Notes under the pieces: generated by a model
The model's database searches: none
What the model saw: the letters and a program-made list of their open reading frames with translations, nothing else
What the model was told of the DNA's origin: nothing
In this document: piece after piece, positions 42,532-52,428 of the stretch
Position numbering within the stretch: position 1 is the stretch's first letter
How the letters are laid out: every line of letters starts with the position of its first letter
Position numbers and translations under genes: made by a program
Assembly (NCBI RefSeq): GCF_003991565.1
Contig: NZ_CP032819.1
Coordinates: 1,302,001 to 1,366,000 of the forward strand
DNA from: Butyricimonas faecalis
GTDB taxonomy: Bacteria > Bacteroidota > Bacteroidia > Bacteroidales > Marinifilaceae
Length of the DNA: 64,000 nucleotides
Direction of reading: 5' to 3'

Positions 42532-42921
42532 TTAAGACCTTCTATAGCCTGTGTCTTGAAATACTATGGTGTTTTGGTAGTGCCATTCATTGAATGATTT
42601 GCCGTCAACTGGCTTTCCTGTCTTGTATATCCTTTCTACAAATGTTCTTTTCATACACTCCATGTCACCTACGGCAAATGGCATTTCCCTGTCCTCTACA
42701 CTTGTCACAACAATAGGGAGGGGCACACGAAACACTTTCATCGCATTAATAACCGATTTCGTATAGATGTGACAAAGGTGAAAAGCAGAACGTTCGAATG
42801 CCACCCAATAATTATCAACACGGTACAGATGAATATGCTCTCTATTGGAACGCTCACTGAAAAGTATGTCTGACAGATGATTCTCCATCAACTTGCCAAG
42901 CTCTATGCCGAACCTGTTCAT
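42532..42921 (-). CDS. UpxZ-family regulator
   Basis: A 129-residue protein with HIHLYRVDNYWVAFERSAFHLC, typical of UpxZ proteins of Bacteroides capsule loci. UpxZ blocks the action of UpxY proteins from other capsule loci, so that one capsule is expressed at a time. It lies 19 bases before the export lipoprotein and 103 after upxY, the standard upxY-upxZ order. A CTn-borne UpxZ could therefore silence chromosomal capsules. Confidence 0.85.
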   Translation of the reverse strand: MNRFGIELGKLMENHLSDILFSERSNREHIHLYRVDNYWVAFERSAFHLCHIYTKSVINAMKVFRVPLPIVVTSVEDREMPFAVGDMECMKRTFVERIYKTGKPVDGKSFNEWHYQNTIVFQDTGYRRS

Positions 42922-43024
42922 TGAAATTGTGATTAAATCAATTTATAATAGCATTAATTTTCGGTCGCAAGGGGGATTGATTTTTCCTGTTTGTTAGGGA
43001 AAAATTTACAATCGGTTCATATCC

Positions 43025-43576
43025 TCATGGAATAAGCTGAATATACTCCGCTTCTACTTCTATGGAGGCAGCCAACAAGGTGGGCAGTTCCACCAGCAGC
43101 CTTTTTGTCTTCGAACCACGTGTGGTCACCAATGTGCCCGTATATCCGTCCAACTGCCCGCCGATGATGCGGATTTTCCGGTTTCTCATCTCCGGTGTCA
43201 CCTCGTCAGGGGAATAGAACTTAGGATTATCACTGGCTTCTACCGCCTTGATGAAACGTTCCATATCTGCGACAGGGACGATGATAGGAGTGTGCTGTAC
43301 ACCGAGCTTGTAACGGTATTGAAGCTTGGGGGTACTCTCCACAATGGCATCAAGATGCTCCCTCGTGTCTTTCACGAAAAGCAAGTCCTGCATGAAAGGC
43401 ACTTCCTGATCCACCCGCTTGCCACCAACTACGACCAAACGATGCACCATAGGAGTGAAACACTGCACCTTCAAGTTCTCGAACATCTTGTAGGCGGGCA
43501 ATTTGGCATGTCTGCGTTTGAGGTCACGCATGGCATACCAGTGCAGTTTATCCTCTATAGGTAGTATTTCGTCCAT
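43025..43576 (-). CDS. UpxY-family transcription antiterminator (NusG-like)
   Basis: A 183-residue protein with a NusG N-terminal domain (HWYAMRDLKRRHAKLPAYKMFE) and a KOW-like C-terminus (KIRIIGGQLDGYTGTLVTTRGSKTKRLLVEL). UpxY proteins load at the 5' leader of their own capsule operon and prevent premature termination. The gene has a leader of about 200 bases up to the first invertible segment, holding a GGGGA/TCCCC hairpin at about 43692-43704. Confidence 0.92.
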   Translation of the reverse strand: MDEILPIEDKLHWYAMRDLKRRHAKLPAYKMFENLKVQCFTPMVHRLVVVGGKRVDQEVPFMQDLLFVKDTREHLDAIVESTPKLQYRYKLGVQHTPIIVPVADMERFIKAVEASDNPKFYSPDEVTPEMRNRKIRIIGGQLDGYTGTLVTTRGSKTKRLLVELPTLLAASIEVEAEYIQLIP

Positions 43577-43784
43577 GATAATAAATGGATAGCCTTACGC
43601 CTTAGTTGGTGAAGGGATACATTTCCGACTCCTCCAAGTGTTTATTATATATTGAAACACATGTAGTTACAACGGTATTATCCAAAAGTTCGGGGAAATT
43701 CCCCAGCATTATATATGCTATCATTATCTTATTTCGGCATGACCTCAATCGTACTTTGGTAGACTCGAAATCATGTACATTATC

Positions 43785-44018
43785 GGTACATCTCTCCGTA
43801 AGAGATGTATCATGTTTAGCAATTGGAGATAATTAGGTGATATCCAATGAAGTATAAAATGTAATAATTACAATTTGTCAAACAACTGTTCGACAAATCC
43901 TTTTTAAGGACGTATTGGAAACTATTCATTTCTTAACTTTTTTGGTATTTATCACCGTTTTCCCAACAATTGTGTGTAACTTTGCATGCGAAATACATCT
44001 CTTACGGAGAGATACACC
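43785..44018. repeat. Invertible promoter segment 1
   Basis: Left repeat 43785-43811 (GGTACATCTCTCCGTAAGAG...) and right repeat 43992-44018 are inverted and match at 24 of 27 positions. The segment between is about 180 bases, the usual size of Bacteroides invertible promoters. In this orientation its promoter (43977-43984) points right, away from upxY. Confidence 0.75.
43977..43984 (+). promoter_or_regulatory. -7 box of invertible promoter 1
   Basis: TAACTTTG, an exact TAnnTTTG, eight bases inside the right repeat. It now faces away from upxY (OFF). Confidence 0.6.
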
Positions 44019-44183
44019 GATTTGTCGAACAAATCCACTTTCTACCGCCAAGCCTTTTTCCCAACGGTTTTCTTGTCGATTCGCATTTTATTCCCCCCCT
44101 AATCCGCTTATATACAAAGGATAGCTGTACCTTTAATGAGGCTACCACTACAGAATGTACATCGCGCTCTCAGGCCTTGAATC

Positions 44184-44407
44184 GGTACATCTCTCTTTAA
44201 GAGATGTATCCAACCTGCTATTTATTTGAAAATAAACAGTTTGTTAATTCATACACTTTTATTTGTCAAACAATTCTTCTTCTTTTGTCGAACAAATCCT
44301 GTGGGAAGGTTCGCCCAAAACGTAATTTTCAGGATTCATCCTGTGTGGATTGCAGTATTTTTTGTAATTTTGCGGCGTGCGAAACATCTCTTAAAGAGAG
44401 ATTTACC
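44184..44407. repeat. Invertible promoter segment 2
   Basis: Left repeat 44184-44210 and right repeat 44381-44407 are inverted, 25 of 27 matching, and related to segment 1 except for the centre (CTTTA against CCGTA). The inner sequence is about 170 bases. Confidence 0.75.
44365..44372 (+). promoter_or_regulatory. -7 box of invertible promoter 2
   Basis: TAATTTTG, nine bases inside the right repeat, with TGTG about 19 bases upstream. It also points right in this copy. Confidence 0.6.
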
Positions 44408-44496
44408 ACTTTGTCCAACAAAAATCCCCCTGAACGGGAAAGGTTCAAGGGGAATCTCTCAACTTACAAAATGTGTTTGGGGGTACCCAATCATTC

Positions 44497-45711
44497 TTAT
44501 CTGCCAATAGACCGGATGACCTTGCTGTTGGCTTTGTCCACCACCGAAGAATCCAGTAGGGCCAAATAGATGCGGGTCGTATCTTCCGAATCATGCCCTA
44601 ACGCCTCGCTGATGACAGGCACGGGCACATTCTGACTCTTGGCGATGCTGGCCCACCCATGCCTTGCGACATAAAACGTGAGCTTGATGGGACATTCAAC
44701 CATCCGGCCAATCTTTTGCAACCGCTTGTTCATCACATGCGAGGCATTCAGGTATTGCCGTCTTTCCTTTTCTCCCGGCACCTTGATGATGGGAAGAAGG
44801 TAAGGAGAATCCGGATTTGTGTATTTCCGGACAATTTCCTGCATGGGCTGCTCCCATTTGATGCAAAGCTGTTGGTCGGTCTTGTGCCGCCGATAGACAA
44901 GCACGCCGTTTTGCAAATCTTTCTTTTTCAAGAAAGCCAAGTCCACGAAAGACATGCCGCGAAGATAAAAGCAGAGCAGGAACAGGTTCCGGGCGAAAGC
45001 CAAGGCCGGATATAATTCCAAATCCAGATTCTTGATCCGTCCGATGATTTCTGAGGATACGCCCCTTTTGACCGTCTTCTCAACTCCCGTATGGACATGG
45101 CGGAACGGACTGCGGTTTTCCACCAATCCTTCCTCCGATGCCCTATTATATAAGGTACGCAGATTGCGCAAGTAAAAAGATACCGTATTCGGGCATTTCC
45201 CGTTCTGCTTCAGGTAAGCCTCGTATTCCATCATCATGACGGAATCCATCGCATCCAAAGGTACATCTCCCGCTTCGCCCCGGAAACGGATGAAACTGTT
45301 GAGTGAACTGGCATAGACTTCGGATGTCCGCTCTTTCCCCATGCGTTTGGTCTGGTCGATGACTTTCCGGGCATAGACAAAGAAACAGTCGTCATGTCCT
45401 TCCGGACTGTGATAGGCAAGGACTATCTGCTCGGAAGAAAGTTTCCCTGACTGTTCCAGCTTCCGGATAATGCCGTTCAACCGTTTCTGGTCTTCCTCCA
45501 TACGGAAACGCAAGGCTTCCAGATAGCGTTCCCGGTCCGGATTGCCTTTCACGCTGCGGATTTTGCCCGCTTCCTTGTCCCATTCATAAAGGTGCAATTT
45601 ATACCCCGTACTAATCAGGCGGGTCTGCCGCCCGTGTATCACTTGATAACATAACGTGCCCTCTTTGCCTGCGACCGAAGAGGACCTGAACTTGATTTTT
45701 ATTGTTGCCAT
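44497..45711 (-). CDS. Tyrosine recombinase of the invertible capsule-type locus
   Basis: A 404-residue tyrosine recombinase. The N-terminal arm and SAM-like core-binding domain precede a catalytic domain with ARHGWASIAK (H-x-x-R is present as YVARHGW), LGHDSEDTTRIYLALL (active Tyr at IYLAL), and FYLRGMSFVDLAFL, where Arg I is in LRGM. It is like the recombinases that head Bacteroides capsule loci and flip nearby promoters. It is more likely a local invertase than the transposon integrase, because it lies next to the two inverted-repeat segments. Confidence 0.85.
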   Translation of the reverse strand: MATIKIKFRSSSVAGKEGTLCYQVIHGRQTRLISTGYKLHLYEWDKEAGKIRSVKGNPDRERYLEALRFRMEEDQKRLNGIIRKLEQSGKLSSEQIVLAYHSPEGHDDCFFVYARKVIDQTKRMGKERTSEVYASSLNSFIRFRGEAGDVPLDAMDSVMMMEYEAYLKQNGKCPNTVSFYLRNLRTLYNRASEEGLVENRSPFRHVHTGVEKTVKRGVSSEIIGRIKNLDLELYPALAFARNLFLLCFYLRGMSFVDLAFLKKKDLQNGVLVYRRHKTDQQLCIKWEQPMQEIVRKYTNPDSPYLLPIIKVPGEKERRQYLNASHVMNKRLQKIGRMVECPIKLTFYVARHGWASIAKSQNVPVPVISEALGHDSEDTTRIYLALLDSSVVDKANSKVIRSIGR

Positions 45712-45803
45712 AATAATCGTTTTTTTTGCTGATAAAATATAAGTGAGCCGGGGACATACGGTTGTCCTCCCGTATGCCCCTTAACTGTTTTTATCCAAGC
45801 GCC

Positions 45804-48800
45804 TCAAATCCTCACTTTCTTTACCTGCGGTAAAGGTGCCTCCGTTTGCATTTCCGGACGGATATGCCAAGTGTGCCTGTCTGATGGCGGAGTCGGGACG
45901 ATTTCATGAGATACCCCGGCATGGAGACTTTCTTTCTGGGATTCTTTTCCCTTTCCGTCTTCTTCCAGTACTGGCTCTTGTTTAGGAGCCAGTTCCAACT
46001 GTATCTTGCGGTCAAGAGCGGAAAGTTCGGATTTCAGTTGTTTCAGTTCCTCCTCCTTCTTCCACGTCTTGCCCGCTATCTCCTGCAACTGCGGTATCTC
46101 ACGCTCCAGCACCTCGTTCTTTTCCTCGTACTGCTTGATAATCGCCGGGATACGCTCCAACGCATTGAGGAAGTTCAAGGCGGCGGCATGGGTGTCCGCC
46201 ATCGCCAAATGCCCGTTGTTGTAGGTGTACTTGTAGTTACCCTCGACATGGAAACGGTTGTCGATGAACTCCAACCCCTCGCTGAGCGTCCGCTCGCTCA
46301 CCACCTTGATGGGGAAGCCGTACAATTCACCGATACGCTGGGGTACTCCGCCTGTCGTGGCGTTCTTGGCTATATCCTGCAACCGCTTTCCGATGGCCTT
46401 TTCATCGGTGGTGTCCAGCCCGTCAATCTTTATCAGGTTGAGCCGGTTTCCGTCCTTGTCGATCTGTGCGGCAGCGGTGAACTTCTCCCAATCCTCCGTC
46501 ATGGCGGCGATAATGGCTTGGTTGTTGCGCAGAGCGGTTGTCTTGCTTTCCAGCTTCAGTTCAGAATCGCGCTTGCCCCTGTTGAACGACTTGCGCTCAC
46601 CCTCCAGCGAGGCGATTTTCTTTTCGAGCTTCGCCTTGTCCAGCAAGTCCGTGTTGCCCGACAGTATCGCCATGTATTCTGAGAAGTTCATGCCCGACTT
46701 CTCGTCCATCGCCCCCTCGTCGATGGTTCGTGCGCCCATCGCGCCGGACTTCAACTGCGATATGAACGTCTGCTTGCAGTGCAACAAGTTGAACTTGTAC
46801 GAGTCCAGCGACTTCTCCACGGCATAGATGATGACGTCCACCTTGTTGTCCGCGTACAGCTTGGCAATCTCGTTGCCTTTCCTGACCGCCCGTCCGTCAC
46901 GCTGGGCGAGGTCGGACGGCCGCCACGGCGTGTCGAGGTGATGGATGGCGACCGCCCTGCGCTGGGCATTCACACCCGTGCCGAGCATACTCGTCGATCC
47001 GAACAGCACACGCACCTGCCCCTCGTTCATCGCCTCGATGACCGCCTTCCTTGCCTTCTCGGTCTTGCACTCCTGAATGAAGCGGATTTCATGGGCGGGT
47101 ATGCCGTAGTCCTCCACCAGCTTGCGCTTGATTTCGGTATAGACGCTCCATCCGCCGCCCGGCTGGAATGTACCGAGGTCGCTGAACACGAACTGCGTAC
47201 CCCTCTGCGCATCGTATTTATGATAGTATTCCGCTATCATCTTGGCGCAATGGCTCGCCTTGTTGTCGGGGTGGTCTTCGTAATTCGGGTCAATCATGCG
47301 CATGTCCAATGCCATCTTCCGGGCATAGTCCGTGGCGATGAGCATCTTCGCCTTTTCCTCTGTTTCCGACAGCGGCGGCCTGCCTAAGATAGTCGCATCG
47401 CCGGACTTGGCGAACTGCATCAGCTTTCCGATAAACACCTCTTGGTCGGGCGTGGGCGGAATGTGGTGCAGTATCTCGTTCTTCTTCGGACGTTCCACGC
47501 CAATGTCCTCCGCCGTGCGGTAGTCGGTTATCTCGTTGTAGAACGCCGCCAGTTCGGGTACTTTAATAAAGTAGCGGAAACGTTCCTTCTGCACGATGCT
47601 GTTCGTTACGTTGAACTCAAAGTCGGTCGTCTTCTTAGCGAATATCGCCGCCCATGCGTCGAAACAGCGGATGTCCTGCTTCTCCAACGCCTTCGGGCGC
47701 AGGTACTTGAACAGCAGATATAACTCCGTGAGGCTATTGGATATGGTCGTGCCGGAGAGGAACGTGGCTCCCAAATCCCTGCCCGTCCGTTCCTGTATGG
47801 TGCGGATGGCGAACAGCAGGTTCAGCGCCTTCTGGCTCCCCTCGGAGTTGCCCAGCCCCGCCACTCGGTCGTGGCGCGTGTTGAACGTCAGGTTCTTGAA
47901 TTGGTGGCTCTCATCGACAAAGAGGTGGTCGATGCCCATCTGCTTGAAGTCCGCCACGTCGTCCGCCCTCGTCTTGATGGCGTGTTCCACCTTTTCCAAT
48001 TTGGCTTGCAGGTTGAACTTGCGTTTCTCCAAGCCCCGCAGCATGGCGCGTGACACGTCCTTGCCCTGACTACGCAATACCTCAAGGTTTTCCTCCACCG
48101 TGTCCAGTTCCGCCTGCAAGATGCGCTGCTGCAACTCCGGCGACTGCGGGATCTTTCCGAACTGGTCGTGCGACATGATGACGCAATCCCAATCGTTGTT
48201 CTTGATGTCGTTGAAGAAGCGCACCCGGTTGGCGGCGGAAAAGTCCTTCTCCGAGGCGTAGAGGATGCGGGCGTTGGGGTAAGCCTTGCGGTAGGTCTCG
48301 GCAATCTCCCTCACGTTGGCTTTCAACCCGATAATCATCGGCTTGTGCGCCAAGCCCAGACGCTTCATCTCGTAGGAGGCGACGCACATTATCAGCGTCT
48401 TGCCGCCGCCAACTTCCTGGTCGCCTATGCCGCCGCCGTTCTGTTTCACCATCCATACGCAATCCTTCTGCGAGGGGTACAAGTCCTTTATGCCCAAGCC
48501 TTTCAGGTCCAAGCCCGGGAACTTCTGGTGCGAGCCGTCGTACTTCGGGCGCACGAAGCAGTTGAACTTGCCGTTGTACATATCTGTCAGGCGTTTCTTG
48601 AACTCCGGCGACTGTTCTTCCAGCCATTCGGTGAAGCCGTTTCGGATTTCGTCAATCTTCGCGTTGGCGAGCTGGATGCCCTCGCTGTCGCGCACCTTGA
48701 TGTCGTTCCCGTTTTCGTCCTTGCCGATGCTTTTCATCATGTCCGGGCAGGTGTTGTGCAGCGCGTGTTTCAGCAGGTTCATGCCGTCGTAGTTGCGGTA

Positions 48801-51752
48801 ATAGCCCTTTACCAGAAACTCGTCTGTGATTTTCATCGTCTTGCAGGCACAGTTCACGGAATACTCGTCAAGGCTTTCCGAGTAGGTTATCCGCACGTCC
48901 GTGTCGAACAGGCGGCTCATGTAGGCGGCATACACGCCCGTGGGTATCCAACGCTCCCCGAAGTTGAAGTCCAAGTCCTCGAAGGGGATTTGTTCGGGCA
49001 CATTCTCGCGCAAAGCCGCCAATGACTCCTGCGCCTGCGGCAGCATTGCGTGTCCCTCGTGTTCCCTAATCCAGCCCTCCACGTCGGCGACTTTCTGCAC
49101 CACGTTCCCGGCGATGAAGCGGTCGGCAATCTCGTAGCCCTCCGCCAACGGGTTGTAGAACACCCGCCCTTTCAGGGCTTCCAGCATCTCCGCTTGCGGC
49201 AGGTCGCAGAGGGATTCCATGTAGGGCAGGTTCACGCCGCCGTACAGGTTGAGCGAGGCGGACAGGGCTTCTTCGGGCGATTCCACTTCGACCAATGTTT
49301 CCTGCGAAAAGGAAACGGGACGGTCGAAGATGTCCGCCTTGACAAACTGCCCGTCCTCGCCGCGCTCCAACGAGAGCATGTTGCGCCCCGAAGCGTCCAT
49401 CAGGATGAACTTTGCGTTGTGCTTGGCGTTCAGGTTGCCGTAGCGCATGACGAACTCATCGTAGTAGGTGTTCAGGTTGCGGCGCAGCAGGGCGTTTTCC
49501 TCGTGGTTCTCCGCTTCGTGGACGTAGAGCCGCTCGTAGGTGTTACGCAGGTCGATGTACAACTGTGCCTTCTGCGCCTGCATCCCCTCCATGTCGAGCG
49601 GCTGGAAAGTCGCCCCGTACCTGGTGACATCCCTCAGCACCCCGATTTGGAAGCGGACGCCGCCTGTGTGTTCCCATACCAGAGAGCCGTCTTTCAAGTG
49701 CGGCTCCATGATGCCCTTGAACGGGCGTGGCATCATCGCTTCCTCTTTCCGGCGTTGCCGTTCTTCGGGTGTCAAGGCGGCTTCTTCCTCGCGCATTTCC
49801 CTTTCCACACGCTCGATTTGCGCTTTCCCTTCCGCCTCAAAACCGTTCTCAACGGGATAAAATGGGCGCACGGACGATGGTTGCTCCATTTCCGTAGCCT
49901 GTCTTTCTTCTTTTTTCGCCTCCGCCGCCCTTTCCGCCTGTTTGGCTGCATTGGCATCCATCTTCTCCCGACCGAGGCGGCGCAGTTCCGCCCGGCGTTC
50001 CGGCGTGAGCGACATCATCATTTCATAGAAGCCGTTGATGGGCGGGTTGGTCTCCCAGTCCAGACTGCGGTAGATGGCATCCTCCGGGTCATCGTCCTCT
50101 GTGGTTTCGGAAGCGTCTTTCACATCGGGTGAAGTGGCAGAAACGGTTTCCTGTCGGGACGCTTGCGGCACATCCATCCTGTTGCGGATAATTTCCTCCA
50201 TTTCCTGCGCTTCTTCCGGAGTCAAGGACGTGATGTCGGAAGCCGCTTCTGTGGATTTGGCTTTCACTTTTCCGCTTTCTTTTTTCGCCGCTTCCTCCTT
50301 TCCGCTCTTCGGGAGGGAGAACAATGTTGGCTGTACGGCTTTCTTCCCTTTGGACTTACCGCTTTTCTTCCGTTCCGGTTTCAGCCCCCGTTCCGCCAAC
50401 CGCCGCTCTTCCTGCGTGTAGCCGAACAGGTCGTACAAGTCCATAACCGGGGCTTCGGGGCGTTTGCTTTCCACCTCCTGAGCCACGGCTTGCACCGGTT
50501 CCGCTTTCAACTGTACCGACTTTTCTTCTTTTTTCGCCTCCGTCTGCATAGGTTGTACGACAATCGTCTGCCGAGTCTCCTGCCTTTTTTCCTTGATGCC
50601 ATTATAGCGTTCCAAGTCCAGCCGTGCCGACAAGTCCGCCGACAGCATTTGGTACAAATCCGTTGCGATGCCCTCCACACCACCGCTGTGCGTATAAACC
50701 ATAGCGGGCTTACCGTAAGGGTCGGTGTCCCTTTTCGCGTCGGTATGGATGATGCGTTCCGGGTGGTCGAGGAAATACCCGTTGGAAACAATGTTCGTGT
50801 GGTTGCTCTTTACCACATCGCCCAACCTCTTGTCTTCCTCGGAAAGTTCCTCCTTGCCTTCATTCTTTTGCAGGATTATCAGGTCACACCCCACCTCCGT
50901 GTTGGCATCTTCCGTGAACAGGTTGTTCGGCAGGCGGATGGCGGACACCAAGTCCGCTTTCCTTGTCATCATGTAGCGTGTGCCGCCGTTGCTTTCCGTA
51001 TTCAATACCCCCTGCGAGGTGATGAACGCCACGATGCCGCCGTCACGCACCGCGTCCAGCCCTTTCAGGAAGAAATAGGTATGCACCTTCCTTGCCGCTA
51101 TCTTCTTGAACACCGAGCCGTTGGCATATTCCGGGTCGAACACCGCGATGTCCCCGAAAGGGATGTTGGATATGGCAAGGTCAAAACGGTTCAGGAACGG
51201 CTTTTCTATCTTCTCGAAGCCCTCCGTGCGTATCTTCTGCTGCGGGTACAGGTGTCCCAGCATCTTGCCCGTCAGCAGGTCTTTCTCGAAGGCCATCACC
51301 TCCGCCTGCGGGTTGTCCGACAGCACCGAGCCGATGAACGCGCCCATGCCCGCTGACGGCTCCAGCACGAGGTTGGGGCGCACCTTCTTGTCGTGCAGCA
51401 CGTCCGCGATGGTGTCGGTTATTGCTTTCGGGGTGTAGAACGCCGTCAGCACCGAGGCTTTAAGCGAGTCCACGTAGCGTTTGTACTCCGTTTCATCCTT
51501 GCTGTTCTCTCTAATGATTCGGTGCAGTTCCACCGTAGGCGCGAACAGTTCGAGGTCGGACTTCGCCCAACGCGCGGCGTCCGCCAGTTCCCTTGCCGGG
51601 TTCAGGATGCACTTCAGGCCCCCGAAGCCGCAGTAACGCTCTAATAGCGCACGTTCCCTCTCGGTGGGTGTGCGCCGCTCCCGGTCCAGCGTGAACGCCG
51701 TGCGTACCGCCTCGATGTTGTCGCGCATCTTCTGTTTCCTATTGAACGCCAT
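45804..51752 (-). CDS. Giant N6-adenine methylase and SNF2-type helicase fusion
   Basis: A 1982-residue protein. The N-terminal methylase fold has SAM-binding [12 protein letters not shown] and catalytic SNIPFGD (in place of NPPY/F). A Lys/Arg- and Glu-rich linker of several hundred residues follows. The helicase part has Walker A VGGGKT, the DEAH-like box [11 protein letters not shown], motif [11 protein letters not shown] and C-terminal motifs LGTGVNAQ and [11 protein letters not shown]. Such proteins are standard in CTnDOT-type elements and may protect or process transferred DNA. It overlaps the DUF1896 gene by 14 bases. Confidence 0.9.
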   Translation of the reverse strand: MAFNRKQKMRDNIEAVRTAFTLDRERRTPTERERALLERYCGFGGLKCILNPARELADAARWAKSDLELFAPTVELHRIIRENSKDETEYKRYVDSLKASVLTAFYTPKAITDTIADVLHDKKVRPNLVLEPSAGMGAFIGSVLSDNPQAEVMAFEKDLLTGKMLGHLYPQQKIRTEGFEKIEKPFLNRFDLAISNIPFGDIAVFDPEYANGSVFKKIAARKVHTYFFLKGLDAVRDGGIVAFITSQGVLNTESNGGTRYMMTRKADLVSAIRLPNNLFTEDANTEVGCDLIILQKNEGKEELSEEDKRLGDVVKSNHTNIVSNGYFLDHPERIIHTDAKRDTDPYGKPAMVYTHSGGVEGIATDLYQMLSADLSARLDLERYNGIKEKRQETRQTIVVQPMQTEAKKEEKSVQLKAEPVQAVAQEVESKRPEAPVMDLYDLFGYTQEERRLAERGLKPERKKSGKSKGKKAVQPTLFSLPKSGKEEAAKKESGKVKAKSTEAASDITSLTPEEAQEMEEIIRNRMDVPQASRQETVSATSPDVKDASETTEDDDPEDAIYRSLDWETNPPINGFYEMMMSLTPERRAELRRLGREKMDANAAKQAERAAEAKKEERQATEMEQPSSVRPFYPVENGFEAEGKAQIERVEREMREEEAALTPEERQRRKEEAMMPRPFKGIMEPHLKDGSLVWEHTGGVRFQIGVLRDVTRYGATFQPLDMEGMQAQKAQLYIDLRNTYERLYVHEAENHEENALLRRNLNTYYDEFVMRYGNLNAKHNAKFILMDASGRNMLSLERGEDGQFVKADIFDRPVSFSQETLVEVESPEEALSASLNLYGGVNLPYMESLCDLPQAEMLEALKGRVFYNPLAEGYEIADRFIAGNVVQKVADVEGWIREHEGHAMLPQAQESLAALRENVPEQIPFEDLDFNFGERWIPTGVYAAYMSRLFDTDVRITYSESLDEYSVNCACKTMKITDEFLVKGYYRNYDGMNLLKHALHNTCPDMMKSIGKDENGNDIKVRDSEGIQLANAKIDEIRNGFTEWLEEQSPEFKKRLTDMYNGKFNCFVRPKYDGSHQKFPGLDLKGLGIKDLYPSQKDCVWMVKQNGGGIGDQEVGGGKTLIMCVASYEMKRLGLAHKPMIIGLKANVREIAETYRKAYPNARILYASEKDFSAANRVRFFNDIKNNDWDCVIMSHDQFGKIPQSPELQQRILQAELDTVEENLEVLRSQGKDVSRAMLRGLEKRKFNLQAKLEKVEHAIKTRADDVADFKQMGIDHLFVDESHQFKNLTFNTRHDRVAGLGNSEGSQKALNLLFAIRTIQERTGRDLGATFLSGTTISNSLTELYLLFKYLRPKALEKQDIRCFDAWAAIFAKKTTDFEFNVTNSIVQKERFRYFIKVPELAAFYNEITDYRTAEDIGVERPKKNEILHHIPPTPDQEVFIGKLMQFAKSGDATILGRPPLSETEEKAKMLIATDYARKMALDMRMIDPNYEDHPDNKASHCAKMIAEYYHKYDAQRGTQFVFSDLGTFQPGGGWSVYTEIKRKLVEDYGIPAHEIRFIQECKTEKARKAVIEAMNEGQVRVLFGSTSMLGTGVNAQRRAVAIHHLDTPWRPSDLAQRDGRAVRKGNEIAKLYADNKVDVIIYAVEKSLDSYKFNLLHCKQTFISQLKSGAMGARTIDEGAMDEKSGMNFSEYMAILSGNTDLLDKAKLEKKIASLEGERKSFNRGKRDSELKLESKTTALRNNQAIIAAMTEDWEKFTAAAQIDKDGNRLNLIKIDGLDTTDEKAIGKRLQDIAKNATTGGVPQRIGELYGFPIKVVSERTLSEGLEFIDNRFHVEGNYKYTYNNGHLAMADTHAAALNFLNALERIPAIIKQYEEKNEVLEREIPQLQEIAGKTWKKEEELKQLKSELSALDRKIQLELAPKQEPVLEEDGKGKESQKESLHAGVSHEIVPTPPSDRHTWHIRPEMQTEAPLPQVKKVRI

Positions 51753-52191
51753 AGGACTCCAGATAAAGCATGACGGTTCCCACCAGCTCCGTGTAGAGCA
51801 GGTCGTGTCCGGGCGACAGGGCGAAGGTGTCGTCCGACGTGTCGTAACCGGCGAACAGGTTTGTCAAGTAGGGATAAAGCTCGTTGCAGAACGCCTCGCG
51901 GCCGGATTCCGCCACCTCGTCGGCGAACTCGTTTTCCACGACCTCGCGCAGCAGGGCGTAGGGCGAGAAGTGCAGCCCGTGCAGCAGGACGCGCATGGCT
52001 TCCTCGTGGGCATACTCGACCGTACTTCCTGCCGACCTTTCTTTTTCAAAGGTGGTGGCGGCAGCTTCCTCCCTCTCTGCAATAAGGTACGTGTCGGAAA
52101 CTTTGTCGGGATGGTATTTTCTCAGGTAGTCCAGCAGGTACAGCCCGTAGTAGGACAGTTCCGCTGGGACGGTTTTCTTGTTCTGTTTCAT
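51739..52191 (-). CDS. DUF1896 protein
   Basis: A 150-residue DUF1896-type protein ([20 protein letters not shown]; ending [21 protein letters not shown]). No membrane segments. It regularly precedes the methylase-helicase gene in Bacteroides conjugative transposons and is coupled to it by overlap. Function unknown. Its ATG follows the CCACTAAATCCA motif by seven bases and a terminator, so transcription may restart here. Confidence 0.85.
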   Translation of the reverse strand: MKQNKKTVPAELSYYGLYLLDYLRKYHPDKVSDTYLIAEREEAAATTFEKERSAGSTVEYAHEEAMRVLLHGLHFSPYALLREVVENEFADEVAESGREAFCNELYPYLTNLFAGYDTSDDTFALSPGHDLLYTELVGTVMLYLESYGVQ

Positions 52192-52198
52192 TTTCTGA

Positions 52199-52210
52199 TG
52201 GATTTAGTGG
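52199..52210 (-). promoter_or_regulatory. CCACTAAATCCA leader motif, copy 4 (DUF1896 gene)
   Basis: Exact 12-mer ending seven bases before the ATG at 52191. A plus-strand copy 68 bases away makes a long inverted repeat around the terminator. Confidence 0.55.
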
Positions 52211-52244
52211 TGAAAAATCAGATTGTGGAATGGATAGGAAAGAA

Positions 52245-52276
52245 GAAAAAAGGCACCCGGTATCCCTCCGAGTGCC
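52245..52276 (-). terminator. Terminator after exc
   Basis: Minus-strand GGCACTCGG pairs with CCGGGTGCC around AGGGATA and is followed by TTTTTTCTTC. It lies about 150 bases past the exc stop. Confidence 0.75.
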
Positions 52277-52277
52277 G

Positions 52278-52289
52278 CCACTAAATCCA
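52278..52289 (+). promoter_or_regulatory. CCACTAAATCCA motif, plus-strand copy
   Basis: Exact 12-mer in the opposite sense to copy 4; no plus-strand start codon follows at the usual distance (GTG four bases on has no ORF). Confidence 0.45.
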
Positions 52290-52428
52290 TGTGAATAACG
52301 AGTATCAACGAATTGAAACAGATTATGACATGAATCAGTGGCAAAAGTAATGCAAATCGAGGGGAGAACAAAATAAGCTCGCTTATTTTTTATTCCGAGA
52401 TGCAGCTTACTTTATTAAAAGGTACGTA

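Larger units (their letters stand above)
43577..44496. other. Control region between upxY and the recombinase gene
   Basis: 920 bases without a credible gene. It contains two inverted-repeat-bounded segments (43785-44018 and 44184-44407), each with an inner promoter box next to its right repeat. Repeated TTTGTCnAACAA blocks occur near 43880, 44025, 44260 and 44409. This is the arrangement of a phase-variable capsule promoter, here present twice. Confidence 0.75.

Noticed and set aside
41691..43576. Complete capsule biosynthesis locus
   Set aside because: Only the regulatory and export front part is present; no glycosyltransferase, flippase, polymerase or Wzc-like gene occurs in the window.
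43977..43984. GTAACTTTGC as a CTnDOT-type attB core (GTAnnTTTGC)
   Set aside because: It matches the attachment core but equally the promoter -7 consensus, and its place just inside an inverted repeat fits the promoter better.
44497..45711. The 404-residue recombinase as the transposon's integrase
   Set aside because: It lies next to two invertible segments and upxY, far from the element end, and two better-placed integrases exist at 58719-61224.
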